From Pseudonocardiaceae bacterium (GTDB lineage Bacteria; Actinomycetota; Actinomycetes; Mycobacteriales; Pseudonocardiaceae): a stretch of DNA of 57,942 nucleotides. Positions 27,201 to 36,612 of the stretch are shown piece after piece. The stretch is taken from positions 1 to 57,942 of the forward strand of contig WHTH01000024.1 in the NCBI GenBank assembly GCA_009377865.1, given 5' to 3'. Within the stretch, counting starts at the first letter, position 1. Every line of letters starts with the position of its first letter. A program made the position numbers and the translations under genes. A model generated the notes under the pieces. The model did not search any database. It had not been told where the DNA came from and saw only the letters and a list, made by a program, of their open reading frames with translations.

Positions 27201-28564
27201 CCCTCGGCGAGGAACGCGACGATGCCGAGGCGCTTGCGCCGTTCGCCCAGTCCGACCTGCTGGCCCTGCTGCGCTGCCCGACCGGGCTGCGCTGGCCCGC
27301 CCAGCCGTCGGACTGGGTCCCGCCCGAGCGGACCTGCGAGGCCGTGATGGCCGGGGACGGCGGCGACAGCGGGCTGCCGCAACCGGTGATCGCGCTGCAC
27401 GACGCCGTGCTCGCCGCGACCCGCGACCTCACCCCGAGCGAGGCCTCGATCAAGCAGAGCTCCACCCGGCTGACCAGGGCCCTGGACGAGCTGCAGGCCC
27501 AGCTCTCGGCTGCCGGGCACGACTACCGGCCGGAATGGGACTCGGCGGACGGGATCATCGTCGTCCGCGTCGCCGACGAGCAGGGATTCGCGCCGGTCGG
27601 CGCGTTCGCCGACCGGATCGCCGAGGCCCGCCGCGACCAGGAGCAGCTGCTCACCGACTCCGAGCGGCGCATCCTGGAGGACGCGCTACTGACCCAGCTG
27701 GCGCGCCAGCTGCACGAGCGCACCGTGGACGCCCGGGACCTGATCGGCCGGATGAACACCGAGATGCGAGGGCGGGCGATGTCGTCGGGCCTGACCATCG
27801 GCGTCCGCTGGGAGCTCGCCGACTCGCTCGACGAGGAGCATCGCGGCGTGGCGCGACTGCTGGACCGCGACGCCGACGGGCTCGGCCCCGACGAGCTGGC
27901 CAGGATGCGCGTGCACTTCGCCAGCCGGATCAAGGCAGCCCGTGCCGCCAAGCCGGACCGGGCCTACCGGGAGCTCCTCGGCGAGGTACTCGACTACCGC
28001 CGCTGGCGCTCGTTCAGCTTCTTCCTGCACCCACCCGGCGGCGGTGAGGAGCGGCTGACCAGGGCGCGGCACGGTCAGCTCTCCGGCGGCGAGCAGTCGG
28101 TGTCGCTGCACCTGCCGCTGTTCGCGGCCGCGCACACCATGCTCAACTCCGCCGACCCGCACTGTCCGCGGCTGCTCGCGCTCGACGAGGCGTTCGCCGG
28201 GGTCGACGACAAGGGCCGAACGGAGCTGTTCGGGCTGTCCGCGGAGTTCGATTTCGATCTCTGCATGACCGGCTACGACCTGTGGGCCACCTACGACACG
28301 GTGCCCGCGGCGGCTCACTACGACCTGTCGCACTCGCCCGCCGAGCACACCGTCAGCGCGCTGCTCATGCTCTGGGAGGGCGGCCAGCGCGCCGAGCTCA
28401 CCGCCGATCTGGACGGTGACCTGGCCGCCGCGCTGGGATCGCCGCAGACCCGCAGGCGGGCGCGGCGCGGCACCGGTCTGCTCGATGACCCTGAACCCGA
28501 GGCCGACGACGGGCTGTTCGACGACGGCCGCTCCGATGACACCGGCGAACAGGCGCAGGAGTGA
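24296..28564 (+). CDS. jetC: Wadjet defence SMC-like ATPase JetC (TIGR02680-type)
   Basis: A 1422-residue SMC/MukB/SbcC-like ATPase. Walker A is GPNGSGKT at residues 45-52; the middle 300-1200 is heptad-rich coiled coil, very Ala/Arg/Glu-rich, around a hinge region (about 570-720, with ARPAPREQRAGAPLWRLVRF). The C-terminal head has the ABC signature LSGGEQ near 1261 and Walker B LLALDEAFAG near 1292, then an acidic tail. The start is GTG 24296, overlapping the jetB stop (GTGA); the much longer ORF back to 22802 is a shadow in jetB. It is the motor that extrudes and measures DNA loops. Confidence 0.92.
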   Translation: MTAAIGDRTGVRTGRFCPTRAGVINLWDYRDEEFVFAEGRLVLRGPNGSGKTKALEVLFPFVLDGRIEPRRLNPFAGEDRTMKSNLLYRRQQSSYGYVWMEFARPADGDHPSDTVTVGIGLQAQRHSDRVKRWCFLVDGRVGVDFSLLSADDRPLTRKQLVEEVGADAVRDSPAEHRAAVDTRLFGLGRERYEQLLSLVLTLRRPQLAKNLDPVKLSDTLSDGLRPLDDHLLVEAARSFDDMEAVQRTLDGLVAADEAARTFLAAYTTYLRTHARAAADALSRRRTDVATRRDSLLTALTHRREAERSRETAAQRVHDAELSAGRLRAHLDRLKSSTAYQAHEQLVDLHRLVGQLETAAGGAKNRVTKRRAATERCAADVRTAEAALRELDAELTRTAAALSADAADAGIGWSPADAAEDGFTDRVAAGVTARDDDVRAVRTAVTELRRAEDSRARADNALQQARSAAETAEAQERDAADRVDAARSEARQRLAGWADRHAATLTELAVPGLLDALATTLDQVGEPDAADPRTAFTRHTAEAAQARRDELARLRETRATIATEIAELEAERELIAAERDDAPPSWHARPAPREQRAGAPLWRLVRFADGLDEAGAAGLEAALQAANLLDAWIHPDGADTAAAMAAGEADGYLVPLPAAARPSGDTLATVLVPEQTDDVAPSRVAAVLESVAMQQAFEGTGAAAVSADGRFAQGIQLGAFGKQAPEYVGATARARRRRGRLEEIDRRIADTSARLDDADRLISRTITVLDAIDAATTELPRVAGILDALRHHDRAAGVLRARREATESAQSTLDQAVAEAGAAERVLRRTAAERSIAPDAVDATAAAVVRFDRTAAQLAGIRREAAGARRTVDSERGRLAGAESEQSEASREADAAELRHAEEAERLATLQQTVGAEADEVLAEVERAQGEIQAAEDELSAAHEAKETAAGALAKAEADRDASREALRIALGEERDDAEALAPFAQSDLLALLRCPTGLRWPAQPSDWVPPERTCEAVMAGDGGDSGLPQPVIALHDAVLAATRDLTPSEASIKQSSTRLTRALDELQAQLSAAGHDYRPEWDSADGIIVVRVADEQGFAPVGAFADRIAEARRDQEQLLTDSERRILEDALLTQLARQLHERTVDARDLIGRMNTEMRGRAMSSGLTIGVRWELADSLDEEHRGVARLLDRDADGLGPDELARMRVHFASRIKAARAAKPDRAYRELLGEVLDYRRWRSFSFFLHPPGGGEERLTRARHGQLSGGEQSVSLHLPLFAAAHTMLNSADPHCPRLLALDEAFAGVDDKGRTELFGLSAEFDFDLCMTGYDLWATYDTVPAAAHYDLSHSPAEHTVSALLMLWEGGQRAELTADLDGDLAAALGSPQTRRRARRGTGLLDDPEPEADDGLFDDGRSDDTGEQAQE

Positions 28565-29802
28565 GCGAGCGCAGCGAGCGAACCATCGGACACAGCAGCA
28601 GCCTCCCCGCCGACGGCGCGGGATGGGAGCGGGTGCTGGCAGCGGCCCGCCGCAGGCTGGAGGGCAACGGGGGCCGGCTGGACGGCAGCGTCGGGTTGAC
28701 CGACCCGGCCGACGCGGAGCGCCGGGTGGTGATCGGGCTGACCGGCAAGCACCGGCCGCCCGGCACCCGACGGCTGAGCGTGTCGCTGTCCGAACTGGAC
28801 GCCGGACTGCGCCGGTCGCACGGCGCCGGGCTGGTCGAGGTGCTCACCGAGCGGTACGGGCCGCTGCGCGACCGGCAGGCCGAGCACGCCGAGGTGGCCG
28901 ATGCTCGCACGGCCGCGCTGGACGCAGCTGCCGTCGGCGGGCACGCGGGGCAGCCGTGGCACCGGGAGTGGCTGGCCGAGCTGGCCGCCGACGGCACAGC
29001 CACCCGGCTGGTGCGCCGCGGCGAGTCGCAACTGCTCGCGCAGGCCGGCGCGGTACTCGAGCGGCTGCCGTCGGCCGGTGTCCCGCTGCCGGTGCTGGCC
29101 GAGCAGGTGACCGGTGATCCGAAGGCGCTGTCGGGCACCACGCTGGCCTCGTTGGTACTGCGCGCGCTCGCGCTGCGCGAAGGCGTGCCCGCACCGACCG
29201 CGGGCGAGCAGCGCCGAGCACTGTGGGACACTGCGGGCGTCGTCGTCGACGATCTGGCCAGCCAGGTGCTCGTGCTCAACCTGCCCGCAGGAGGCGGGCC
29301 GCTGGGCAACTGGATGTCCGAGGCCGCGGGGCTCGGCGTGCCGCTGCGGGTCACACTGCAGCAGCTCACCGTCATGCCGCCGCAGCCGCGGATCGGCGAG
29401 GTGTTCGTCTGCGAGAACCCGGCCGTGCTGCGCCAGGCCGCGGCCGAGCTCGGCCCGCACAGCAGGCCGCTGGTGTGCACCGAGGGAGTGCCCTCGCTGG
29501 CGTGCTGGCGGCTGCTCGACGCCGCCCGCGAGCGGGCGGCGCTGCACTGGCGCAACGACTTCGACTGGCCGGGCCTGCGGATGACCGCCAACGCGGTGAC
29601 ACGGCTGGCCGCCACCCCGTGGCGGATGGGCGCCGACGACTACAGCACCGCGCTTGAGCGCGGCGATGCGGGACACCTGCGGGGACCCACCGCGGACAGC
29701 CCGTGGGACCCGGAGCTCGCGACCCGGATGGCCGCAGCCGGTCGAGCCGTGATGGAGGAGCGGCTGGTCGGCCTGCTGCTGGGCGACCTGTCGACCGCAT
29801 GA
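28561..29802 (+). CDS. jetD: Wadjet defence nuclease JetD (Toprim, DUF2399 family)
   Basis: A 413-residue TIGR02679/DUF2399-type protein with a C-terminal topoisomerase-VI-like Toprim domain: Glu about 285 in VFVCENP, Glu 308 in CTEGVPSLACW, and the paired Asp 333 and 335 in RNDFDWPGLRM. These are the metal ligands expected of the DNA-cleaving subunit. The N-terminal half is an arm-like helical domain. GTG start overlaps the jetC stop. Together the four genes make a complete Wadjet system of the DUF2397/DUF2398/SMC/DUF2399 kind (type II in my recollection of the literature naming). Confidence 0.9.
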   Translation: MSERSERTIGHSSSLPADGAGWERVLAAARRRLEGNGGRLDGSVGLTDPADAERRVVIGLTGKHRPPGTRRLSVSLSELDAGLRRSHGAGLVEVLTERYGPLRDRQAEHAEVADARTAALDAAAVGGHAGQPWHREWLAELAADGTATRLVRRGESQLLAQAGAVLERLPSAGVPLPVLAEQVTGDPKALSGTTLASLVLRALALREGVPAPTAGEQRRALWDTAGVVVDDLASQVLVLNLPAGGGPLGNWMSEAAGLGVPLRVTLQQLTVMPPQPRIGEVFVCENPAVLRQAAAELGPHSRPLVCTEGVPSLACWRLLDAARERAALHWRNDFDWPGLRMTANAVTRLAATPWRMGADDYSTALERGDAGHLRGPTADSPWDPELATRMAAAGRAVMEERLVGLLLGDLSTA

Positions 29803-29872
29803 CCAGCCGCTTGCTCCCGGCTCGGGGGCGTGTCAGGTTGAGCGCCCGATCATCCGGTAGGGAGGGCTGACG

Positions 29873-32800
29873 GTGCTGCAGGTGCATCGAGCGGAGCGGG
29901 CCGACCGGCTCGCGGACGCCCTCGCCGGGGTGCTGCTCGAACCGCCGGAGGACCCGTTTGTCGCCGAGGTGGTCAGCGTGCCCACACGGGGTGTCGAACG
30001 GTGGCTCGCGCAGCGGCTGTCGCACCGGCTCGGCGCAGCGCACGGCCGCGGCGACGGTGTCTGCGCGAACATCGAGTTCCCCTCCCCAGCCACCGTCGTC
30101 GCGACCGCGGTCTCCGCCGCAGCGGGGACGGGCCCGGACACCGACCCGTGGGTGGCGCGGCGGCTGGTGTGGCCACTGCTCGCGGTGATCGACGAGTGCG
30201 CCGCAGAGAGCTGGTGCGCTGCCCTCGGCGCCCACCTCGGTGTGCACGACGGGGGCGACGACGACGGAGACGATCAGGGCCGCCGGTTCGCCACCGCCCG
30301 CCACCTCGCCGAGAACTTCGAGTCCTACGGCTCCCACCGCCCCCAGATGCTGCGGGCCTGGCGCGCCGGCGACGACGTCGACGGCGCGGGCGCCCCGGTC
30401 CCGGACGACCTGCGCTGGCAGCCCGAGCTCTGGCGCCGGCTGCGCGACCGGCTCGGGGTCGCCAGCCCGGCCGAGCGCCTCGACGACGCCTGCGCGGCGC
30501 TGCGCGAACGCCCCGATCTGGTCGCGCTGCCCGAGCGGCTCTCGCTGTTCGGCCCGACCCGGTTGGCCGCCGACCACCTCGACGTCCTCGCCGCGCTGGC
30601 CGAGCAGCGCGACGTGCACCTGTGGCTGCCGCACCCCTCGCCCACGCTGTGGGAACGGGTACGGCAGTGCCCGATATCGGGTCAGCCGCGCCGTCGCGCC
30701 GATCCGACAGCCGACCTGCCCCGCCACCCACTGCTGCGGTCACTGGGTCGCGATGCGCGGGAGCTGCAGCTCGCCCTCCGCACCAAGAACACCGCCGAGC
30801 ACCACCACGCCGTGGACGACACCCCGGCTACGCTGCTGGGCCTGCTGCAGCGCGACCTGCGCGACGACCGCCCCGGCGGCGATGACCGTCCGCTGCTCGA
30901 GCCGGACGACCGCAGCGTGCAGGTGCACTCCTGCCACGGCCCCGACCGGCAGGTCGACGTGCTGCGGGAGGTCGTGCTCGGCCTGCTCGAAGCACACCCG
31001 GACCTCGAGCCGCGCGACGTGATGGTGATGTGCCCCGACATCGAGACGTTCGCGCCGCTGATCTCCGCGTCGTTCGGTCTCGGCGCCTTCGATATCGGCC
31101 TCGACGGGGACGACGCGCATCCCGGGCACCGGCTGCAGGTCCGGCTGGCCGACCGCGCGCTGCGTCAGGTCAACCCGCTGCTCGACACCGTCTCGCAGCT
31201 GCTGGAGCTCGCCGACTCCCGGCTCGGTGCCTCGCAGGTCCTCGACCTGCTTGCCTCGCGCCCGGTCCGCCGCAGGTTCCGGTTCGACGATGACGACCTG
31301 GCCCGGGTGCGGCACCTGGTCGAGCGCTCCGGCGTCCGCTGGGGGCTCGACGCCGCGTGGCGGCGGTCCTACCGGCTGGACCGGTTCGCAGACAACACCT
31401 GGGCGGCGGGGCTGGACCGGCTGCTGCTCGGGGTCGCGATGTCGGAGGACGGGCTGGGATGGCTCGACACGGCGCTGCCGCTCGACGACGTGGACAGCGG
31501 CGACGCCGACCTGGTCGGCCGGCTCGCGGAGTTCGTCGACCGCCTCGGCGCGGTGCTCGCTGGCCTCAGCCGGCAGCGCCCCGTGTCCGAATGGGTCACC
31601 GCGCTGACCGAGGGGCTCGACGTGCTGACCGACGTCGCCGGCACCGACGCGTGGCAGGCGTCGCAGGCGCGTGCCGAGCTCACCGACGTGGTCACCGCGG
31701 CGGGAACGCACGCCGGCACGGTGCCGCTGTCACTCGCCGACGTCCGCGGCGTGCTCGCCGACCGGCTGCGCGGCCGCCCCACCCGCGCCAATTTCCGCAC
31801 CGGCACGCTGACCGTCGCCACGTTGGTACCGATGCGGTCGGTGCCGCACCGCGTGGTGTGCCTGCTCGGTCTCGACGACGGCGTATTCCCCCGCAGCATC
31901 GGCGAGGACGGCGACGACGTGCTCGCCCGCGATCCCCGCGTCGGCGAGCGCGACCCGCGCAGCGAGGACCGTCAGCTGCTGCTCGATGCGGTGCTGGCCG
32001 CCACCGAGCATCTCGTCGTCATCGGATCCGGCGCCGACGAGCGCACCAACGCGCGCCGCCCCCCGGCGGTGCCACTCGGTGAGCTGCTCGACGCCATCGA
32101 CGACACCGTCCGCACCGGTAACGGCGAGCCGGCCAGCACCGCGCTGTCCGTCCGCCACCCGCTGCAGCCGTTCGACCCGCGCAACTTCACCGACGGCGCG
32201 CTGCGGGTGCCGGGACCGTTCAGCTTCGACCGCGCACACCTGGCCGGAGCGGTCTCCGTCACCGGTCCACGCACCGCGCCGGCGCCGTTCCTCGCACGCC
32301 CGCTGCCACCGTCCACACTGGATCCGGTGCGGCTCGACGACCTCGCCCGGTTCGTCGAGCACCCGGCTCGTGCCTTCCTGCGCCAGCGGGTAGGAATCAC
32401 CCCGGGCTCCACTGCGGACGATCCCACCGACCGGCTCCCGGTGGTGCTCGACGGGCTGGCGAAGTGGCACGTCGCCGACCGGCTGCTGCGCGCCCGGCTT
32501 GCGGGCAGCGACGTCGATCGGTGCCGGCAGGCCGAGCGGCGCCGCGGCACGCTGCCCCCCGGCCAGCTCGGTCACCAGCTGCTCGAGGAGATCCTCACCG
32601 ACGTGGAGCTGCTGGTGGCCGCCAGCGCAGCACTGCGCAGCGGCGCTGCCGCCGTGCTCGACATCGACGCCGCCGTCGGCGGCGGGCGCCGCGTCGTAGG
32701 CACCGTCGCAGGCGTGCACGCCGGCACGCTCGTCACCGTCGGGTACTCCCGCCTCGCCGCGAAGCACCGGCTCCGGGCGTGGGTGCAGCTGCTCGCCCTC

Positions 32801-33214
32801 ACGGTGGCTTATCCGGACACCTCGTGTCAGGCCGTCACGTTCGGCCGTGGCGCACGCCGCGGACTGGCCCGGTCGACGCTCGGACCGGTCGACCCCGACC
32901 ACGCCCGGGTGGTGCTCACCGATCTCGTCGAACTCCACGCGACCGGCCTGCGCGAGCCGCTGCTGCTCGCCGCGAACAGCTCGCTCGCCTATGCCCGAAC
33001 CCGCGCGGGCGGCGGGTCGATGGACGACGCGGCACAGGAGGCGGCCCGGACGTGGACCACCGGTCCCGGCGCTGAGAATGCCGACGCCGCCCACGAGCTG
33101 GTGTGGGGCCCGGCCGCCCCGTTCGGCGTGCTGCTGCACGACGACCGGTTCGCCGAACTGGCGATGCGGGTGTGGGCGCCGCTGCTCGACGCCGAGAACG
33201 TGGACGTCCCGTGA
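29873..33214 (+). CDS. recC: RecBCD exonuclease V, RecC subunit
   Basis: A 1113-residue RecC (Escherichia coli RecC has 1122). Typical segments: N-terminal VHRAERADRLADALAGVL, VPTRGVERWLAQRLSHRLG, the ATARHLAENFESYGSHRPQM region, LFGPTRLAADHLDVLAALAE, VQVHSCHGPDRQVDVLREVV and VCLLGLDDGVFPR. RecC has lost helicase activity and holds the Chi-scanning channel. GTG start follows GGGAGGG by six bases. It begins 70 bp after jetD on the same strand and overlaps recB by 4 bp (GTGA). Confidence 0.92.
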   Translation: MLQVHRAERADRLADALAGVLLEPPEDPFVAEVVSVPTRGVERWLAQRLSHRLGAAHGRGDGVCANIEFPSPATVVATAVSAAAGTGPDTDPWVARRLVWPLLAVIDECAAESWCAALGAHLGVHDGGDDDGDDQGRRFATARHLAENFESYGSHRPQMLRAWRAGDDVDGAGAPVPDDLRWQPELWRRLRDRLGVASPAERLDDACAALRERPDLVALPERLSLFGPTRLAADHLDVLAALAEQRDVHLWLPHPSPTLWERVRQCPISGQPRRRADPTADLPRHPLLRSLGRDARELQLALRTKNTAEHHHAVDDTPATLLGLLQRDLRDDRPGGDDRPLLEPDDRSVQVHSCHGPDRQVDVLREVVLGLLEAHPDLEPRDVMVMCPDIETFAPLISASFGLGAFDIGLDGDDAHPGHRLQVRLADRALRQVNPLLDTVSQLLELADSRLGASQVLDLLASRPVRRRFRFDDDDLARVRHLVERSGVRWGLDAAWRRSYRLDRFADNTWAAGLDRLLLGVAMSEDGLGWLDTALPLDDVDSGDADLVGRLAEFVDRLGAVLAGLSRQRPVSEWVTALTEGLDVLTDVAGTDAWQASQARAELTDVVTAAGTHAGTVPLSLADVRGVLADRLRGRPTRANFRTGTLTVATLVPMRSVPHRVVCLLGLDDGVFPRSIGEDGDDVLARDPRVGERDPRSEDRQLLLDAVLAATEHLVVIGSGADERTNARRPPAVPLGELLDAIDDTVRTGNGEPASTALSVRHPLQPFDPRNFTDGALRVPGPFSFDRAHLAGAVSVTGPRTAPAPFLARPLPPSTLDPVRLDDLARFVEHPARAFLRQRVGITPGSTADDPTDRLPVVLDGLAKWHVADRLLRARLAGSDVDRCRQAERRRGTLPPGQLGHQLLEEILTDVELLVAASAALRSGAAAVLDIDAAVGGGRRVVGTVAGVHAGTLVTVGYSRLAAKHRLRAWVQLLALTVAYPDTSCQAVTFGRGARRGLARSTLGPVDPDHARVVLTDLVELHATGLREPLLLAANSSLAYARTRAGGGSMDDAAQEAARTWTTGPGAENADAAHELVWGPAAPFGVLLHDDRFAELAMRVWAPLLDAENVDVP

Positions 33215-36200
33215 CGGCGATCGCGACCGCCTTCGACGTGTGCGGGGCGCTGCCCACCGGGACGACCGTCCTCGAAGCGAGCGCGGGCACCGGCAAGACC
33301 TTCACGATCGCCGCGCTGGCCGCCCGGTACGTCGCCGAGGGCCGCGCGACGCTGCCGGAGCTCATGCTCGTCACGTTCGGGCGCGCGGCCACCCACGAGC
33401 TACGCGAACGGGTGCGCGAGCGGCTGGTCAGCGCCGAGCGGGGGCTGGCGGATCCGGCGCGAGCGTCCCAGGACCAGCTCCTGGCGCTGCTCGCCGACGC
33501 CGCCGACGAGGAGGTGGCGCTGCGGCGGCGCCGGCTGACGACGGCGCTGGCGCAGTTCGATGCCGCCACGATCGCGACCACCCATCAGTTCTGCCAGCAG
33601 ATGCTGACCAGCCTCGGCATCACCGGTGACACCGATCCCGACGCGATGTTCGTGGCGGACGTCGACGACCTGGTCGACGAGGTCGTCGACGACTTCTACG
33701 TGCGCAAATACGCCCCCAGAGGCGACACAGCAGGCGATCCTGGGGGCGGCCCGGCGTTTACCCGCGAGCTCGCGGGGACGATCGCCCACCGCGCGGTCAC
33801 CGACGGGCAGGCCCGCCTCGAGCCGCGAACGGCGCCGGACGGCAGCACGGCCCAGGTCCGGTGCGCGTTCGCCGGCGCCGTGCGGCGCGAGGTCGACCGT
33901 CGCAAGCGACGCCGCAGGATCTATACCTACGACGACATGCTGACCCGGCTGTCCGCCACGCTGCTCGACCCTTCCCGCAGCCCGGCGGCGTGCGCCCGGC
34001 TGCGCGAGCGGTACCGGGTCGTGCTGGTCGACGAGTTCCAGGACACCGACCCGGTGCAGTGGGACATCCTGCGCACCGCATTCTCCGGGCACACCGACCT
34101 CGTGCTGATCGGCGACCCCAAGCAGGCGATCTACGCGTTCCGCGGCGCCGACGTCGTCAGCTACCTCGCCGCGTCGGAGAGTGCGGGCAGCCACGCCACG
34201 CTGGCGACGAACTGGCGCAGCGACGAGCCACTGCTGTCCGCGCTCGACACGATGTTCCACGGCGCGGCGCTGGGTGATGAGCGCATCGTCGTGCGGCCGG
34301 TGGCCGCCGCGCATCGCGAGCAGCGGCTCGCCGGCGCCCCGGTGACCACGCCGCTGCGGCTGCGCGTCGTCGGCCGCGACGGGCTGCCGCAGTCGCACCG
34401 TCACCTCGCGACCGTCGGACCCGCGCGCGAGCGGGTCGCCACCGACGCCGCGAGCGACATCGCCGCGCTGCTCGCCGCGGGAGCTTCGTTGCGCAACGGC
34501 GACGGGCAGCGCCGGGTCACTCCAGGCGACGTTGCCGTGCTGGTGCGCACCAACGCCCAGGGCGACCTGATCCGTGACGCGCTGGCCGCCGCGGGCGTGC
34601 CCGCCGTCGTCACCGGCACCGCCAGCGTGTTCGCCACCGCGACCGCGACGCAGTGGCTGACGCTGCTCGAAGCGCTGGAGCAGCCGCAACGCACCGGCCG
34701 GGTGCGCGCCGCCGCGCTGACCTGCTTCCTGGGCCGCACGGTCGCCGACCTGGACGCCGGCGGCGACGGTGCGTTGGAGGGGATCGGGCTGACGCTGCGC
34801 TACTGGGCGAACGTGCTGGCCGACCGCGGCGTCGCCGCCCTCGTCGCGGCCGTGACCGCCGGGGTCGGGCTGCCGCAGCGGCTGCTCGCCACGGTCGACG
34901 GGGAGCGGCGGCTCACCGATCTGCGCCACATCGGCCAGGCCTTGCACGCCGCCGCCGCCGAAGGCCACCTGGGTGTGACCGCACTCGTCGGATGGCTGCG
35001 ACGTCGGATCGCCGAGGCCGGCACGGAGACCGCACCCGACCGGAGCCGCCGGCTGGAGTCCGACGCCGACGCCGTGCAGATCGTGACGGTGCACCGCAGC
35101 AAGGGCCTCGAGTTCCCGGTGGTCTACGTCCCGTTCGGCTGGGACCGGTACGTCAGGACGGACCCAGAGCTGCTGTTGCTGCACGACGACGGCCACCGCG
35201 TGCTCGACGTCGGCGGCTCGGCTGGGCCGGGGTGGCACGACCGGCTGCAGCGCCACCAGGCCGAGGAGGCCGGGGAGGACCTGCGGCTGCTGTATGTCGC
35301 GATGACGAGGGCGCAGTGCCAGGTGGTGACCTGGTGGGCGCCGACGACGACCACCGCGAAGTCGCCGCTGCACCGGCTGCTGTTCGGCCGCTCCGGGCCC
35401 GGAGCCGACCCCCCGCAGTCCGTCACGGTCCGCGACGACACCACCGTACTGAGACACCTAGTGGGACTGCTGCAACAGCTCGGCTCGGCCGTGCTGGCGG
35501 TCGAGCCCGTGGACGGTTCGCGTCCGCTGGTTCGGTGGCAACCACCGGCCGATGCGGCGCCGTCGCTGCGGGCGGCGACGTTCGCGCGGCAGCTGGATCT
35601 GCGGTGGCGGCGCACCTCGTACTCCGCGCTGACCGCAGCGGCGCACGCAGCCGTGACCGAGCAGCACGGTGTCGGCAGCGAGCCGGAGGGCGGTGAACGC
35701 GACGACGAGGAGATGCCGCCCGTCCGCACTGCCGTCGCTGCCGACTCTGCCGTTGCTGCCATGCCGTCACCGATGGCCGACCTGCCGACCGGCGCGGCGT
35801 TCGGCACGCTCGTCCACGCCGTGCTCGAGGACGCCGACCCGACCGTGCCCGACCTGCTCACCGAGCTCACCGAACGTGCGCGCGAGCAGCTGGCGCGGCG
35901 CCCCACCGCAGGGCTGGATGCCGAGACGCTCGCCGCGACGCTACTGCCGTCGCTGCAGACTCCGCTCGGGCCGCTCGCCGACGGGCGGCGGCTGGCCGAC
36001 GTCGCCGCGAGCGACCGGTTGTCGGAGATCGAGTTCGAGCTCCCGCTCGCCGGCGGTGACCGGCCCACTGCCGATCTGACCCTGTCGCAGCTGGCGCCGC
36101 TGCTGCGCCGTCACCTCGACCCGGCCGGCCCGCTGGCCCGCTATCCCGACCTGCTGCAGGCGCCGGCCCTGTCGTCGCAGCGGCTGCGGGGTTACCTCAC

Positions 36201-36612
36201 CGGCAGCGTCGACGCCGTGCTGCGAATCCCAGGGTCGGGCGTGCCCGGGTCGCGGTTCCTGGTGGTCGACTACAAGACCAACTGGCTCGGTGAGATCGGC
36301 CCGACGGGTCCCGCCCCGCTCACCGCGTCGCACTACAGTCCGCCGGCGCTGGCCGACGCGATGATCGCCGCGCACTACCCGCTGCAGGCGCTGCTCTACT
36401 CCGTCGCGCTGCACCGCTTCCTGCGATGGCGGCAACCCGGCTACCAGCCCGATCACCACCTCGGCGGGGTGCTGTATCTCTTCCTGCGCGGGATGTGCGG
36501 CCCGGACACCCCCACCGTCGGCGGTGTCCCGTGCGGCGTCTTCGGCTGGCGGCCCCCGGCCGCGCTGATCACCGACCTCTCGCGGCTGCTCGACGAGGGG
36601 GCGGCGGCGTGA
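33211..36612 (+). CDS. recB: RecBCD exonuclease V, RecB helicase-nuclease
   Basis: A 1133-residue UvrD/Rep-type helicase fused to a RecB nuclease. Walker A is EASAGTGKT at residues 22-30; further helicase motifs include VLVDEFQDTDPVQWDIL (II), GDPKQAIYAFRGAD (III), and VTVHRSKGLEFPVVYVPF (V) with YVAMTRAQCQV (VI). The nuclease motif LVVDYKTNWLG lies near residue 1020. With RecC and RecD it unwinds and degrades double-stranded ends until a Chi-like site, then promotes recombination. GTG start overlaps recC; recD overlaps its stop. Confidence 0.93.
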   Translation: MTAIATAFDVCGALPTGTTVLEASAGTGKTFTIAALAARYVAEGRATLPELMLVTFGRAATHELRERVRERLVSAERGLADPARASQDQLLALLADAADEEVALRRRRLTTALAQFDAATIATTHQFCQQMLTSLGITGDTDPDAMFVADVDDLVDEVVDDFYVRKYAPRGDTAGDPGGGPAFTRELAGTIAHRAVTDGQARLEPRTAPDGSTAQVRCAFAGAVRREVDRRKRRRRIYTYDDMLTRLSATLLDPSRSPAACARLRERYRVVLVDEFQDTDPVQWDILRTAFSGHTDLVLIGDPKQAIYAFRGADVVSYLAASESAGSHATLATNWRSDEPLLSALDTMFHGAALGDERIVVRPVAAAHREQRLAGAPVTTPLRLRVVGRDGLPQSHRHLATVGPARERVATDAASDIAALLAAGASLRNGDGQRRVTPGDVAVLVRTNAQGDLIRDALAAAGVPAVVTGTASVFATATATQWLTLLEALEQPQRTGRVRAAALTCFLGRTVADLDAGGDGALEGIGLTLRYWANVLADRGVAALVAAVTAGVGLPQRLLATVDGERRLTDLRHIGQALHAAAAEGHLGVTALVGWLRRRIAEAGTETAPDRSRRLESDADAVQIVTVHRSKGLEFPVVYVPFGWDRYVRTDPELLLLHDDGHRVLDVGGSAGPGWHDRLQRHQAEEAGEDLRLLYVAMTRAQCQVVTWWAPTTTTAKSPLHRLLFGRSGPGADPPQSVTVRDDTTVLRHLVGLLQQLGSAVLAVEPVDGSRPLVRWQPPADAAPSLRAATFARQLDLRWRRTSYSALTAAAHAAVTEQHGVGSEPEGGERDDEEMPPVRTAVAADSAVAAMPSPMADLPTGAAFGTLVHAVLEDADPTVPDLLTELTERAREQLARRPTAGLDAETLAATLLPSLQTPLGPLADGRRLADVAASDRLSEIEFELPLAGGDRPTADLTLSQLAPLLRRHLDPAGPLARYPDLLQAPALSSQRLRGYLTGSVDAVLRIPGSGVPGSRFLVVDYKTNWLGEIGPTGPAPLTASHYSPPALADAMIAAHYPLQALLYSVALHRFLRWRQPGYQPDHHLGGVLYLFLRGMCGPDTPTVGGVPCGVFGWRPPAALITDLSRLLDEGAAA

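Noticed and set aside
24230-27520. Long minus-strand ORF of over 1000 codons opposite jetC
   Set aside because: Composition is Gly/Arg/Val-rich with no domain; it is the usual antisense shadow of a high-GC gene, and jetC on the other strand has all SMC motifs.
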